Assembly: GCF_036226605.1 (NCBI RefSeq)
Contig: NZ_CP109000.1
Coordinates: 5,080,501-5,144,500, forward strand
Direction: 5' to 3'
DNA from: Streptomyces sp. NBC_00704
Lineage (GTDB): Bacteria > Actinomycetota > Actinomycetes > Streptomycetales > Streptomycetaceae
Length of the DNA: 64,000 nt
Shown: positions 51,201 to 59,156 of the stretch, piece by piece
Numbering within the stretch: the stretch's first letter is position 1
How the letters are laid out: every line of letters begins with the position of its first letter
The notes under the pieces: generated by a model
Seen by the model: the letters and a program-made list of their open reading frames with translations, nothing else
Databases searched by the model: none
What the model was told of the DNA's origin: nothing
Made by a program: the position numbers and the translations under genes

Positions 51201-54200
51201 CGCTGCTCGCCACCCGGCTGGTCAGCCGCATCCGCTCCACGTTCGCCGTCGAGCTGCCGATCCGCGCGCTGTTCGAGGCGCCGACCCCGGCCGGGACGGC
51301 CGCCCGTCTCGACACCGCGGCCACCGTCCGTCCGCCGGTCCTCGCGGGCGTGCGGCCCGAGCGCCCGCCGCTGTCGTACGCGCAGCGGCGCCTGTGGTTC
51401 CTGTACCGGATGGAGGGGCCCGCCGCCACCTACAACCTGCCGATCGCGCTGCGCCTGACGGGCCCGCTGGACCGGTCCGCGCTGCGGGCGGCGATCACCG
51501 ACGTCGTGGAACGGCACGAGGCCCTGCGGACGGTCTTCCCGGACTTCGCGGGCACGCCCTACCAGCAGGTCCTGCCGGCCGGGGCCGGGCTGAGGGTGGA
51601 ACGCTTCTCCCCGGAGGCGTTCGACGCGGCGGTCGGGCACGCCTTCCGTCTCGAAAGCGAGGTCCCGCTGCGCGTGACGCTCTTCGAGTCCGGCGCCGAG
51701 GAGCACACGCTGCTGCTGCTCATGCACCACATCGCCGGCGACGGCTGGTCCGCGGCCCCTCTCGCGACCGACCTCGCCACCGCCTACGCGGCCCGCTGCT
51801 CCGGTGAGAGCCCCGCCTGGCCGGCCCTGCGCGTGCAGTACGCGGACTTCGCTCTGTGGCAGCACGAACTCCTCGCGGGCGAGGAGGATCCCGACAGTTT
51901 GATGGCCCGTCAGCTCGACTACTGGCGGACGGCGCTGGCCGGCGCTCCCGAACTGCTCGAACTGCCCACCGACCGCCCGCGGCCCGCGGTCGCCGGGAAC
52001 GGCGGCGCCGTCGTGGAGCTGACCGTGCCCGCCGACGTCCACGCGTCGCTCGCGGCCCTGGCGAGAACCCACCAGGCGAGCCTGTTCATGGTCGTCCAGG
52101 CCGGCATCGCGACCCTGCTGACCCGGATGGGAGCGGGCACCGACATCACCCTGGGCACGGCGATCGCCGGCCGCACGGACGAGGCGCTGGACGACCTCGT
52201 CGGCTTCTTCGTCAACACCCTGGTGCTGCGCACCGACGTCTCCGGCGACCCGTCCTTCGCCGAGCTGCTGCGGCGCGTGCGTACCGCCGACCTGGCCGCG
52301 TACTCCCACCAGGACGTGCCGTTCGAGCGGCTGGTCGAGGTGCTCAACCCGGCCAGGTCGCTCGCCCACCACCCGTTGTTCCAGGTGATGCTGACGTTCG
52401 CCAACACCGCCGGCGGCGACTTCGGCATGGCGGGCCTCGACGTGGTCCGCGAGCACGTCGGCGCGGACACCGCCAAGATCGACCTCTCCTTCTTCCTCGC
52501 CGAGGAGCACGCCGAGGACGGACGCCCCGACGGTCTCCACGGCGCGATCCAGTACGCGACGGACCTCTTCGAGGCCGAGACCGTGCAGGCGATGGCCGAC
52601 CGTCTGGTCCGCCTGCTCACGGCGGCCGCGGCCGACTCCGGCCGCCCGGTCGGCGACCTGCCGGTCCTGTCGGCGCGGGAACGCGACAGCGTGCTGGCCG
52701 GCTGGAACGGCCCCGTGCGCGACGTGCCCCGGACGACCGTGCCGGAGCTGTTCGCCGCGCAGGCGGCCCGCACCCCCGCGGCCGTCGCCGTGGTGTGCGG
52801 GGACGACCGCGTCACCTACGCCGAACTGGCCGCCCGCGTCGACCGCCTCGCCCGGCGCCTGGTCGCACGGGGCGCCGGCCCGGAGACCTTCGTGGCGATC
52901 GCCCTGCCGAAGTCCGTCGACCTGGTGGTGGCGGTGCTCGCCGTCTTCCGGGCCGGGGCGGCCTACCTGCCGCTGGACCCGGAGCACCCGGCCGACCGGC
53001 TCGCCTTCGTGCTCGACGACGTCGACCCGCTGCTGGTGCTGACCACCGCGTCCACCGAGCTTCCCGGCACGCGCCCGCGCCTCCACCTGGACGCGGACGC
53101 GGGCGCGGACGCGTCCCCGGACGCGGTCGGCGACGTCGCGCGGACGGCACCGCTGCCGGCGTTCGCGCCGGACGGCGCCGCCGCGTACGTCATCTTCACC
53201 TCCGGTTCCACCGGCAGGCCCAAGGGCGTCGTGGTCGAGCACCGCTCGCTGAACTCGTACCTGGCCTGGGCCCGCGACGCCTACGACTCCGTCGAGCGCG
53301 GTGCGCTCGTGCACTCGCCGATCTCCTTCGACCTCACCGTGACCGGCGTCTTCGCGCCCCTGACCACGGGCGGCGCCGTCGACCTCGTGGACCTGAACGG
53401 GGACGCCCCGGACACCCGCCCCGCCTTCGTCAAGGCCACGCCGAGCCACCTGTCGTTGCTGCTGAACCTGCCGGACGCGTTCTCCCCGTCCGAACAACTC
53501 GTGCTCGGCGGCGAGTCGTTGATGGGCGAACTGCTCGACGAGTGGCGCCGCCGCCACCCCGGCGTGACCGTGGTCAACGAGTACGGGCCCACGGAGACGA
53601 CCGTGGGATGCACCGAGTTCCGCATCGCCCCCGGCGACGCCGTCCCCGGCGGTGTCATCACCATCGGCCGGCCGGTCTGGAACACCCGGATGTACGTGCT
53701 CGACGAGAGGCTGCGGCCGCTGCCCGTCGGAGTGACGGGCGAGCTGTACATCGCGGGCGACCTGGTCACCCGCGGCTACCTCAACCGGCTCGGCCTCACC
53801 GCGGTCAGGTTCGTCGCCGACCTGTACGGGCCTCCCGGCTCCCGCATGTACCGCTCGGGCGACCTCGGCCGGTGGAACCGGCACGGCCGACTGGAGTTCG
53901 TCGCCCGCGTCGACCACCAGGTCAAGCTGCGGGGCTTCCGGATCGAGCTGGGCGAGGTCGAGTCGGCCGTCGGCACGCACCCGGACGTGTCGCACGCCGC
54001 CGTCCTGCTGCGCGAGGACCGGCCGGGCGACAAGCGCCTCGTCGCGTACGTGACGCCCGCCGGGCTGGACCTGGCGGCCGTGCGGGCGTACGCCGCAGAC
54101 CGGCTCCCCGAGTACATGGCGCCGTCCGCCTACGTGGCGCTGGACCGGCTGCCCTTCACCGCCAACGGAAAACTGGACCGCGACGCGCTGCCCGAGCCCG

Positions 54201-57200
54201 ACGCGACGGCCGCCTCCGCCCAGGGCCCGCGGGACGCCCGCGAGGAAGCCCTCTGCACGATCTTCGCCGAGAGCCTCGGCGTGCCCTCGGTCGGCGTCGA
54301 CGACGTCTTCTTCGACCTCGGCGGACACTCGCTGCTCGCCGCCCGGGTCGTCGCCCGCGTCCGCGACGAACTCGGCGTCGACGTCGGCATCCGGACCCTC
54401 TTCGAGGCGCCCACCGTCGCCGCCTTCGCCGCGCGGATCGCCGCGTCGCGGCCGGACGCCGGACCGTCCCGCCCCGCGCTCGCGCCGCGCCCGCGGCCCG
54501 AGCGGGTGCCGTTGTCGGCCGCCCAGCGGCGTCTGTGGTTCCTGTACCGCTTCGAGGGCCCCTCGCCCACGTACAACGTCCCGCTGGCGCTGCGGCTCAC
54601 CGGCACGATCGACCGGCCCGCGCTGCGGGCCGCCCTGTCCGACGTGGTGGGACGTCACGAGAGCCTGCGCACCGTCTTCGGCGACGAGTCGGGCGCCCCG
54701 TACCAGCGGACCGTGACCGCGCAACCCGTCCTGGAGGAAGAGGCAGGCGACGACATCGCCGCCGCCGCCGCGTACGCGTTCCGGCTCGACTCCGAACTTC
54801 CCGTCCGCTGCCGGCTCTTCTCCCGGAGCGACGACGAACACGTCCTGCTCGTGCTCGTCCACCACATCGCCACCGACGGCTGGTCGACGGGACTTCTGCT
54901 GCGCGACCTGGCCACCGCGTACGGGGCCCGCCGCGCCGGGCGGCCCCCGCGGTGGACCCCGCTCCCGGTGCAGTACGCGGACTTCGCCCTCTGGCAGCAG
55001 GAGGTCCTCGGCGACGAGAGCGACCCGGACAGCGTGGTGGCACGCCAGACCGCCTTCTGGCGCGACACCCTCGCGGGCGCGCCCGGCCTGCTGGACCTGC
55101 CCCTCGACCGACCCCGGCCGGCCGTCCTCGGCCACCGCGGCGGCTCGGTGCCGCTGACCATCGGCCCCGGCCTGTACCGCGCCGTCGCCGACCTCGCCCG
55201 CCGCCGGCACGCCAGCGTGTTCATGGTGGTGCAGGCCGCCCTCGCCGCCGTGCTCGCCCGGTACGGCGCCGGCACGGACATCCCGCTCGGCTGCGCGGTC
55301 GCCGGACGCGACGAGGAGGCCGCCCGCGAACTGGTCGGCTTCTTCGTCAACACCCTCGTGCTGCGCACCGACGTCTCCGGCAGCCCCAGCCTGCACGAAC
55401 TCCTCGACCGGGTGCGCGAGACCGACCTGGCCGCGTTCGCCCACCAGGACGTGCCGTTCGAGCGGCTCGTCGAAGCGCTCGACCCGGTCCGCTCGCCGGC
55501 CCATCACCCCCTGTTCCAGGTGATGCTCACCCTGGAGAACCTCGACGTCGCGGAGCCGGAACTGCCCGGCCTGGTCGTGCACGGGGAGCAGGTCGACACG
55601 GAAACCGCCAAGGTCGACCTGGCGTTCGTCCTGGAGGAGGACGAGACCTCCGGGCTGAACGGCATCGTGCGCTACGCCACCGACCTGTTCGACCCGGAGA
55701 CCGCCCGCGCTCTGGCCGACTCCCTGGTGCGGCTGCTCACCGCGGCCGTGGCCGAACCGGACACGCCGCTGGACCGGATGGACGTCCTCGGTCCGGAGCT
55801 GGGCCGGCGGGTCCTCCAGGAGTGGAACGACACCGCCCGCGACGTCCCCGCGCTCACCTGGCCGGAGCTCTTCGCGCGGCAGGCGGCCCGCACCCCGGAC
55901 CACCCGGCCGTCCAGTACGGAGCCGAGACGCTCAGCTACGCCGAGCTGGACCTGCGCGCCAACCGGCTCGCCCACCTGCTGCGCGAGCGGGGCGCGGGAC
56001 CGGGGCAGATCGTCGCGCTGCGGCTGCCCCGTTCGGCCGACCTCGTCGTCGCCGTGCTGGCGACGCTGAAGGCCGGAGCCGCGTACCTGCCCGTCGACCC
56101 GGCCTACCCGGCCGAGCGGATCGCGTTCATGCTCGACGACGCCCGGCCGGTGTGCGAGCTGACGCCCGCCTCCTTCCCGGTCCCGGACGGGCTCCCCGGC
56201 ACGGAACCGGCCGTCGCCCGGCACCTCGACGACGCCGCGTACGTCATCTACACCTCCGGATCGACGGGCCGCCCCAAGGGCGTCGTGGTGGCGCACCGCG
56301 GCATCGCCGGCCTGGCCGCCAACCAGGCCGAGCGCTACGAGGCCGGGCCCGGCAACCGCGTCGCACAGCTGATCTCCCCGAGCTTCGACGCGAGCGTCTC
56401 CGAGCTGTGCCTCGCCCTGCTCACCGGCTCCTGCCTCGTGATCCCCCCGGGCGTCCTGGCCGGCGACGAACTCGCCGCGTTCCTCGCCGACCGGCGCATC
56501 ACCCAGGCGCACCTCACCCCGGCCGTGCTGTCCGGCCTGCCGCGGATCGCGCTGCCCGACCTGCGGGTCATCGTCACCGGCGGCGACGTGCCCGCGGCGG
56601 ACGTGGCCGCGCACTGGTCGCGGGGCCGCAGGCTCGTCAACGCGTACGGCCCGACCGAGGCGACCGTCGACGTCGCGTCCTGGGTGTACGACGCTCCCGG
56701 CCGGCAGCCGGTCCCGATCGGCCGGCCCATCGCCAACGCCGGCGTGTACGTGCTCGACCGGTACCTGCGGCCCGTCCCGCCCGGCGTGGCGGGAGAGCTG
56801 TACACGACCGGTCCCGGCCTGGCCCGCGGATACCTCGACCGTCCCGCTCTGACCGCCGGGAGGTTCGTCGCGGACCCGTTCGCACCCGGCGGCCGGATGT
56901 ACCGCACCGGCGACCTCGTCCGCTGGGACCGCACCGGCCGGCTGGTGTTCGCCGGCCGGGCCGACACCCAGGTGAAGCTGCGCGGCCTGCGCATCGAACT
57001 GGGGGAGATCGAGTCCGCGCTCGCCGAGCAGCCCGGCGTCACCCACGCCGCCGCGGCCGTCCACGCCGACCGGCTCGTCGGCTACGCCGTCCCGGCCCCC
57101 GGAGTCCGGCTGGACCCCGGGGAACTGCGCGGCCGGCTCGCCGCGCTGCTGCCGGCCCACATGGTGCCCGGCGTGGTCGTGGTGCTCGAGAGCCTGCCGC

Positions 57201-58306
57201 TGAACCCCAGCAACAAGCTCGACCGCAAGGCCCTGCCCGTACCGCGGGTGAGCGCGGCGACGACCGGGCGCGATCCGCGCAGCCTGCGCGAGGAACTGCT
57301 CTGCGGCCTCTTCGCGGAAGCCCTCGCCCTGCCCCGGGTCGGCGTCGACGCGAACTTCTTCGAACTGGGCGGCCACTCGCTGCTCGCGATGGGTCTCGCC
57401 ACCCGGATCAGCACCGCGCTCGACGTCGTGACGGACGTCCGGACGCTCTTCGAGGCGCCCACCCCGGCCCTGCTCGCCGCGCGGCTCGACACCGCCGACG
57501 ACACCGGCCCCATGGCGGTGCTGCGCCGGGCCGGCGACCGCCCCTCCCTGTTCTGCGCCCCGCCGGCCCTCGGCCTGAGCTGGTGCTACGCGGGCCTGCT
57601 GCGCGGACTGCCCGAGGACGTCGGCCTGTACGGCCTCCAGGCACGGGGACTCGACGGCCCCGGACCGCTGCCGGACTCGCTGGCCGCATGGGCGCTCGAC
57701 GCCGTCGAGCACCTACGCGCCGTGCAGCCGCAGGGCCCCTACCACCTGCTGGGGTACTCGACCGGCGGCAACATCGCGCACGCCGTCGCCACCGCCCTCC
57801 AGGAGCAGGGCGAGCAGGTGGCCCTGCTGGCCGTCATGGACTCCCGGCCCGGCGACCCCGCCCAGGAGGGCCCGGTGGAGGAGCAGCGGCCGCTCACCGC
57901 CCGGGACGTGCTCGCCGTCCTGAGCGACGACGCGGGCGGCGACCCCGACGACCGGGGCGACGAGGCGGAACAGCGGGCCCGGGCGCGGGGCCTGGTCGGG
58001 GAGATCCTCGGCGGCGCGGCCGACGAGCGGCTCTTCGACGTCATGATCAACACGATCATGGTGGTCACGGCACACCGGCCCGCCGCGTACAAGGGCGAGG
58101 TCGCCCTGTTCACCTCGGGCGGCGAGGAGAGGGCCGCGGACCTGGCCGCCGCCTGGGCCCCCTACGTGGACGGGGAGCTGAAGGTCACCCCGTTCCCGTG
58201 CGGGCACGACGATCTGCTGGAGCCGGCCCTGCTGCGCGACGTGGCCGCACGTATCGCCGGGTCCTTCGAATGTGCCCCGGAAATGGCCGTAATAGAGGAC
58301 CGATAA
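48269..58306 (+). CDS. NRPS2: three-module synthetase with terminal thioesterase
   Basis: 3,345-residue final subunit: C9-A9-T9, C10-A10-T10, C11-A11-T11-TE. The N terminus (MKRSRLEDVLPLTPLQAG) is a DCL-type C domain with an acceptor docking segment, matching the epimerase end of NRPS1. All A domains have intact SGSTGRPKG motifs and A10 Lys. Codes read Ser (A9), Asn (A10) and an unassigned set (A11). The C-terminal TE (about residues 3085-3340) has the nucleophile motif GYSTGG and a distal CGHDDLLEP His, so it can release the chain by hydrolysis or macrocyclisation. ATG overlaps the NRPS1 stop as TAATG; an in-frame TTG two codons earlier is less likely. Sixty-one bases separate it from the type II thioesterase gene. 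Confidence 0.95.
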   Translation: MKRSRLEDVLPLTPLQAGLHFHSLYDDEAVDVYNTQLVLALSGEVDGDLLRRSAEAVLRRHANLRAGFRLRADGRPMQIIPRDVKPGWSEPVLRPGELDAFLTAERATRFDLARPPLIRFSLVRLGPREHRLVVTNHHILLDGWSAPLLVDELFAVYEAQGSTDGLPPVTPYRDYLGWLARQDAEAGARAWRTALAGLDGPTTVAPGAPAGKALPERIAAELAPAATARLVRMAADRGLTVNSLVQGAWAMVLGQLTGRDDVVFGATVSGRPADLPGVEAMIGSFINTLPVRVGLDPAATFAEVVGDLQRRQGDLLDHHHVSLAEIQRAAGLGELFDSLLVFENYPYDDAKESPAGKLEIADIDGGGATHYPLSLITGIAGDRLVVRLDVRPEQFDRAQGAAIAARFLQVLETVAADPDLLVGRIDVTLPAEREQVVEAWNATDLELPAAVLPELLDAQAARTPDRVALVLEGEEVTYADLHARADRLARHLVGRGAGPGGLVALALPRSVELLVGLLAIVKTGAAYLPVDVGYPADRIAHMLADAAPICVLDSACLAATDTAGHADGPLTDADRLRPLHPSDPAYVMYTSGSTGRPKGVVIPHAAVVNRLDGMQRAYPLAADDRVLQKTATSFDVSVWEFFWPLLQGATMVMARPDGHRDPEYLAELIRAERVTTVHFIPAMLSAFVQTPQAAGCTSLRRVFCGGEALPADLHRDFRDLLDVPLHHLYGPTEATVDVTAWDAGREPGPGNAPIGFPVWNTRVYVLDRALRPVPPGVQGELYLAGVQLAHGYLNRPGLSAERFVADPFGPAGSRMYRSGDLGRWNPDGSLQFAGRADRQVKVRGVRIELDEIRATAAELPEVGQAVVTVSGERLVAYVVPRGDHGGGDDLIRTVREHLAARLPETLVPGAVVLLDALPLTPSGKLDTDALPAPEFEAAPATRTAATPQQEILCGLFAEVLGLRQVGVDDDFFALGGHSLLATRLVSRIRSTFAVELPIRALFEAPTPAGTAARLDTAATVRPPVLAGVRPERPPLSYAQRRLWFLYRMEGPAATYNLPIALRLTGPLDRSALRAAITDVVERHEALRTVFPDFAGTPYQQVLPAGAGLRVERFSPEAFDAAVGHAFRLESEVPLRVTLFESGAEEHTLLLLMHHIAGDGWSAAPLATDLATAYAARCSGESPAWPALRVQYADFALWQHELLAGEEDPDSLMARQLDYWRTALAGAPELLELPTDRPRPAVAGNGGAVVELTVPADVHASLAALARTHQASLFMVVQAGIATLLTRMGAGTDITLGTAIAGRTDEALDDLVGFFVNTLVLRTDVSGDPSFAELLRRVRTADLAAYSHQDVPFERLVEVLNPARSLAHHPLFQVMLTFANTAGGDFGMAGLDVVREHVGADTAKIDLSFFLAEEHAEDGRPDGLHGAIQYATDLFEAETVQAMADRLVRLLTAAAADSGRPVGDLPVLSARERDSVLAGWNGPVRDVPRTTVPELFAAQAARTPAAVAVVCGDDRVTYAELAARVDRLARRLVARGAGPETFVAIALPKSVDLVVAVLAVFRAGAAYLPLDPEHPADRLAFVLDDVDPLLVLTTASTELPGTRPRLHLDADAGADASPDAVGDVARTAPLPAFAPDGAAAYVIFTSGSTGRPKGVVVEHRSLNSYLAWARDAYDSVERGALVHSPISFDLTVTGVFAPLTTGGAVDLVDLNGDAPDTRPAFVKATPSHLSLLLNLPDAFSPSEQLVLGGESLMGELLDEWRRRHPGVTVVNEYGPTETTVGCTEFRIAPGDAVPGGVITIGRPVWNTRMYVLDERLRPLPVGVTGELYIAGDLVTRGYLNRLGLTAVRFVADLYGPPGSRMYRSGDLGRWNRHGRLEFVARVDHQVKLRGFRIELGEVESAVGTHPDVSHAAVLLREDRPGDKRLVAYVTPAGLDLAAVRAYAADRLPEYMAPSAYVALDRLPFTANGKLDRDALPEPDATAASAQGPRDAREEALCTIFAESLGVPSVGVDDVFFDLGGHSLLAARVVARVRDELGVDVGIRTLFEAPTVAAFAARIAASRPDAGPSRPALAPRPRPERVPLSAAQRRLWFLYRFEGPSPTYNVPLALRLTGTIDRPALRAALSDVVGRHESLRTVFGDESGAPYQRTVTAQPVLEEEAGDDIAAAAAYAFRLDSELPVRCRLFSRSDDEHVLLVLVHHIATDGWSTGLLLRDLATAYGARRAGRPPRWTPLPVQYADFALWQQEVLGDESDPDSVVARQTAFWRDTLAGAPGLLDLPLDRPRPAVLGHRGGSVPLTIGPGLYRAVADLARRRHASVFMVVQAALAAVLARYGAGTDIPLGCAVAGRDEEAARELVGFFVNTLVLRTDVSGSPSLHELLDRVRETDLAAFAHQDVPFERLVEALDPVRSPAHHPLFQVMLTLENLDVAEPELPGLVVHGEQVDTETAKVDLAFVLEEDETSGLNGIVRYATDLFDPETARALADSLVRLLTAAVAEPDTPLDRMDVLGPELGRRVLQEWNDTARDVPALTWPELFARQAARTPDHPAVQYGAETLSYAELDLRANRLAHLLRERGAGPGQIVALRLPRSADLVVAVLATLKAGAAYLPVDPAYPAERIAFMLDDARPVCELTPASFPVPDGLPGTEPAVARHLDDAAYVIYTSGSTGRPKGVVVAHRGIAGLAANQAERYEAGPGNRVAQLISPSFDASVSELCLALLTGSCLVIPPGVLAGDELAAFLADRRITQAHLTPAVLSGLPRIALPDLRVIVTGGDVPAADVAAHWSRGRRLVNAYGPTEATVDVASWVYDAPGRQPVPIGRPIANAGVYVLDRYLRPVPPGVAGELYTTGPGLARGYLDRPALTAGRFVADPFAPGGRMYRTGDLVRWDRTGRLVFAGRADTQVKLRGLRIELGEIESALAEQPGVTHAAAAVHADRLVGYAVPAPGVRLDPGELRGRLAALLPAHMVPGVVVVLESLPLNPSNKLDRKALPVPRVSAATTGRDPRSLREELLCGLFAEALALPRVGVDANFFELGGHSLLAMGLATRISTALDVVTDVRTLFEAPTPALLAARLDTADDTGPMAVLRRAGDRPSLFCAPPALGLSWCYAGLLRGLPEDVGLYGLQARGLDGPGPLPDSLAAWALDAVEHLRAVQPQGPYHLLGYSTGGNIAHAVATALQEQGEQVALLAVMDSRPGDPAQEGPVEEQRPLTARDVLAVLSDDAGGDPDDRGDEAEQRARARGLVGEILGGAADERLFDVMINTIMVVTAHRPAAYKGEVALFTSGGEERAADLAAAWAPYVDGELKVTPFPCGHDDLLEPALLRDVAARIAGSFECAPEMAVIEDR
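48275..51310 (+). other. NRPS2 module 9: C-A-T, serine predicted
   Basis: DCL-type C domain (HHILLDGW) accepting the D-Phe-ended chain. The A domain pocket D-V-W-H-F-G-L-V-D-K equals the serine code except Gly for the usual Ser at position 301, so serine is likely. A10 reads PSGKLD with the Lys present. T9 is DFFALGGHSLLATRL. Boundaries approximate. Confidence 0.82.
51360..54440 (+). other. NRPS2 module 10: C-A-T, asparagine predicted
   Basis: C domain with HHIAGDGW. The A domain pocket D-L-T-K-V-G-E-V-G-K matches asparagine codes; Glu at position 322 argues against aspartate, which normally has His there. The A3 motif is FTSGSTGRPKG and the A10 motif NGKLDRD. T10 is VFFDLGGHSLLAARV. Boundaries approximate. 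Confidence 0.85.
54500..58300 (+). other. NRPS2 module 11: C-A-T-TE, substrate unassigned
   Basis: C domain with HHIATDGW. The A domain is complete (YTSGSTGRPKG, YGPTEATVD, NPSNKLDRK). The pocket D-A-S-H-V-G-A-V-D-K does not match a code I know; it shares D-A-S at positions 235/236/239 and Asp at 331 with module 1. T11 (NFFELGGHSLLAMGL) is followed by the TE, with GYSTGG at about 57754. Boundaries approximate. Confidence 0.82.
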
Positions 58307-58367
58307 GGCGGCTCAATACCGTGTGACGCAATTCCTGTTGTCCCGCATATTTCGAGGCGGCCCGGTC

Positions 58368-59156
58368 ATGCCTGACAGGCTCATAGCAGAAACTCCACTC
58401 GTCCGCCGCGCCCGGCGGTCGAACCGGAGGGTCCGTCTGTTCTGCCTCCCGCACGCGGGAGCGGGGGCGAGCGCTTTCGCCGCATGGCCGGGCCTTTTCC
58501 CGCCCGAGGTGGAAATCGTGGCCGTGCAGCTGCCCGGCCGCGAGGACCGCGTCGGCGAACCGCATCCCGCGTCCGCCGACGCCGCCGTCCGCATGGTCGC
58601 CGTGGCGCTGCGCCCCTACCTCCAGGGCCCGTACGCGTTCTTCGGCCACAGCGGCGGCGCGCTGCTGGCGTTCGAACTGGCCAGGGCGCTGCGCAGACGC
58701 GGCACCCAGCCCGGACACCTGTTCCTGTCCGGCCAGTCCGCCCCGGGGCACGACGTCGCCGCACCGCAGCTGCACCGGCTGTCCGACGACGACTTCGGCG
58801 CCGCCCTGCGGAGCCTGGACGGCACCTCGGACACCGTGTCCGGCGACCCCGAGCTGATGAAGCTGCTGCTGCCGACGCTGCGCGCCGACTTCACCCTCTG
58901 GGAGAACCACCGGCACCGCCCCGACCAGCCGCTCTCCGTGCCGATCACCGCACTCGGCGGGGACACGGACCCGCGCGCCCCCGTCAGCGGCCTCCACGCG
59001 TGGCGCGAGCAGACCACCGGGGCGTTCTCCGTCGAGGTCTTCCCCGGCGGCCACTTCTATCTCAACGACTCCGAGGCGGAACTCGCCGCGATCGTCGGCG
59101 GCACGCTGCTGGGCCGCCGGCCCGCGCACGCCGGTCAAGGAGGACCGAACCGATGA
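58368..59156 (+). CDS. Type II (editing) thioesterase
   Basis: 262-residue alpha/beta hydrolase that normally removes stalled or wrong acyl groups from T domains of its assembly line. The N-terminal FCLPHAGAGASAF is typical of this family. The nucleophile elbow is GHSGGALLAFEL with Ser at about residue 95, where Gly replaces the more frequent Met of GHSMG. Acid and base are in GGDTDPRAPV and GGHFYL. The ATG at 58368 is preferred (GAGG 10 bases upstream); GTG at 58323 would add 15 residues. Its TGA overlaps the ATG of the A-KR-T gene. With four A-less modules, a role in acyl shuttling cannot be ruled out but is speculative. Confidence 0.9.
   Translation: MPDRLIAETPLVRRARRSNRRVRLFCLPHAGAGASAFAAWPGLFPPEVEIVAVQLPGREDRVGEPHPASADAAVRMVAVALRPYLQGPYAFFGHSGGALLAFELARALRRRGTQPGHLFLSGQSAPGHDVAAPQLHRLSDDDFGAALRSLDGTSDTVSGDPELMKLLLPTLRADFTLWENHRHRPDQPLSVPITALGGDTDPRAPVSGLHAWREQTTGAFSVEVFPGGHFYLNDSEAELAAIVGGTLLGRRPAHAGQGGPNR

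Noticed and set aside
29448..57712. Very long open frames on the minus strand opposite the NRPS genes (thousands of codons each)
   Set aside because: They are antisense shadows caused by GC-rich third positions. Translations are Gly/Arg/His/Val-rich without domains, and they lie opposite clear NRPS coding sequence.
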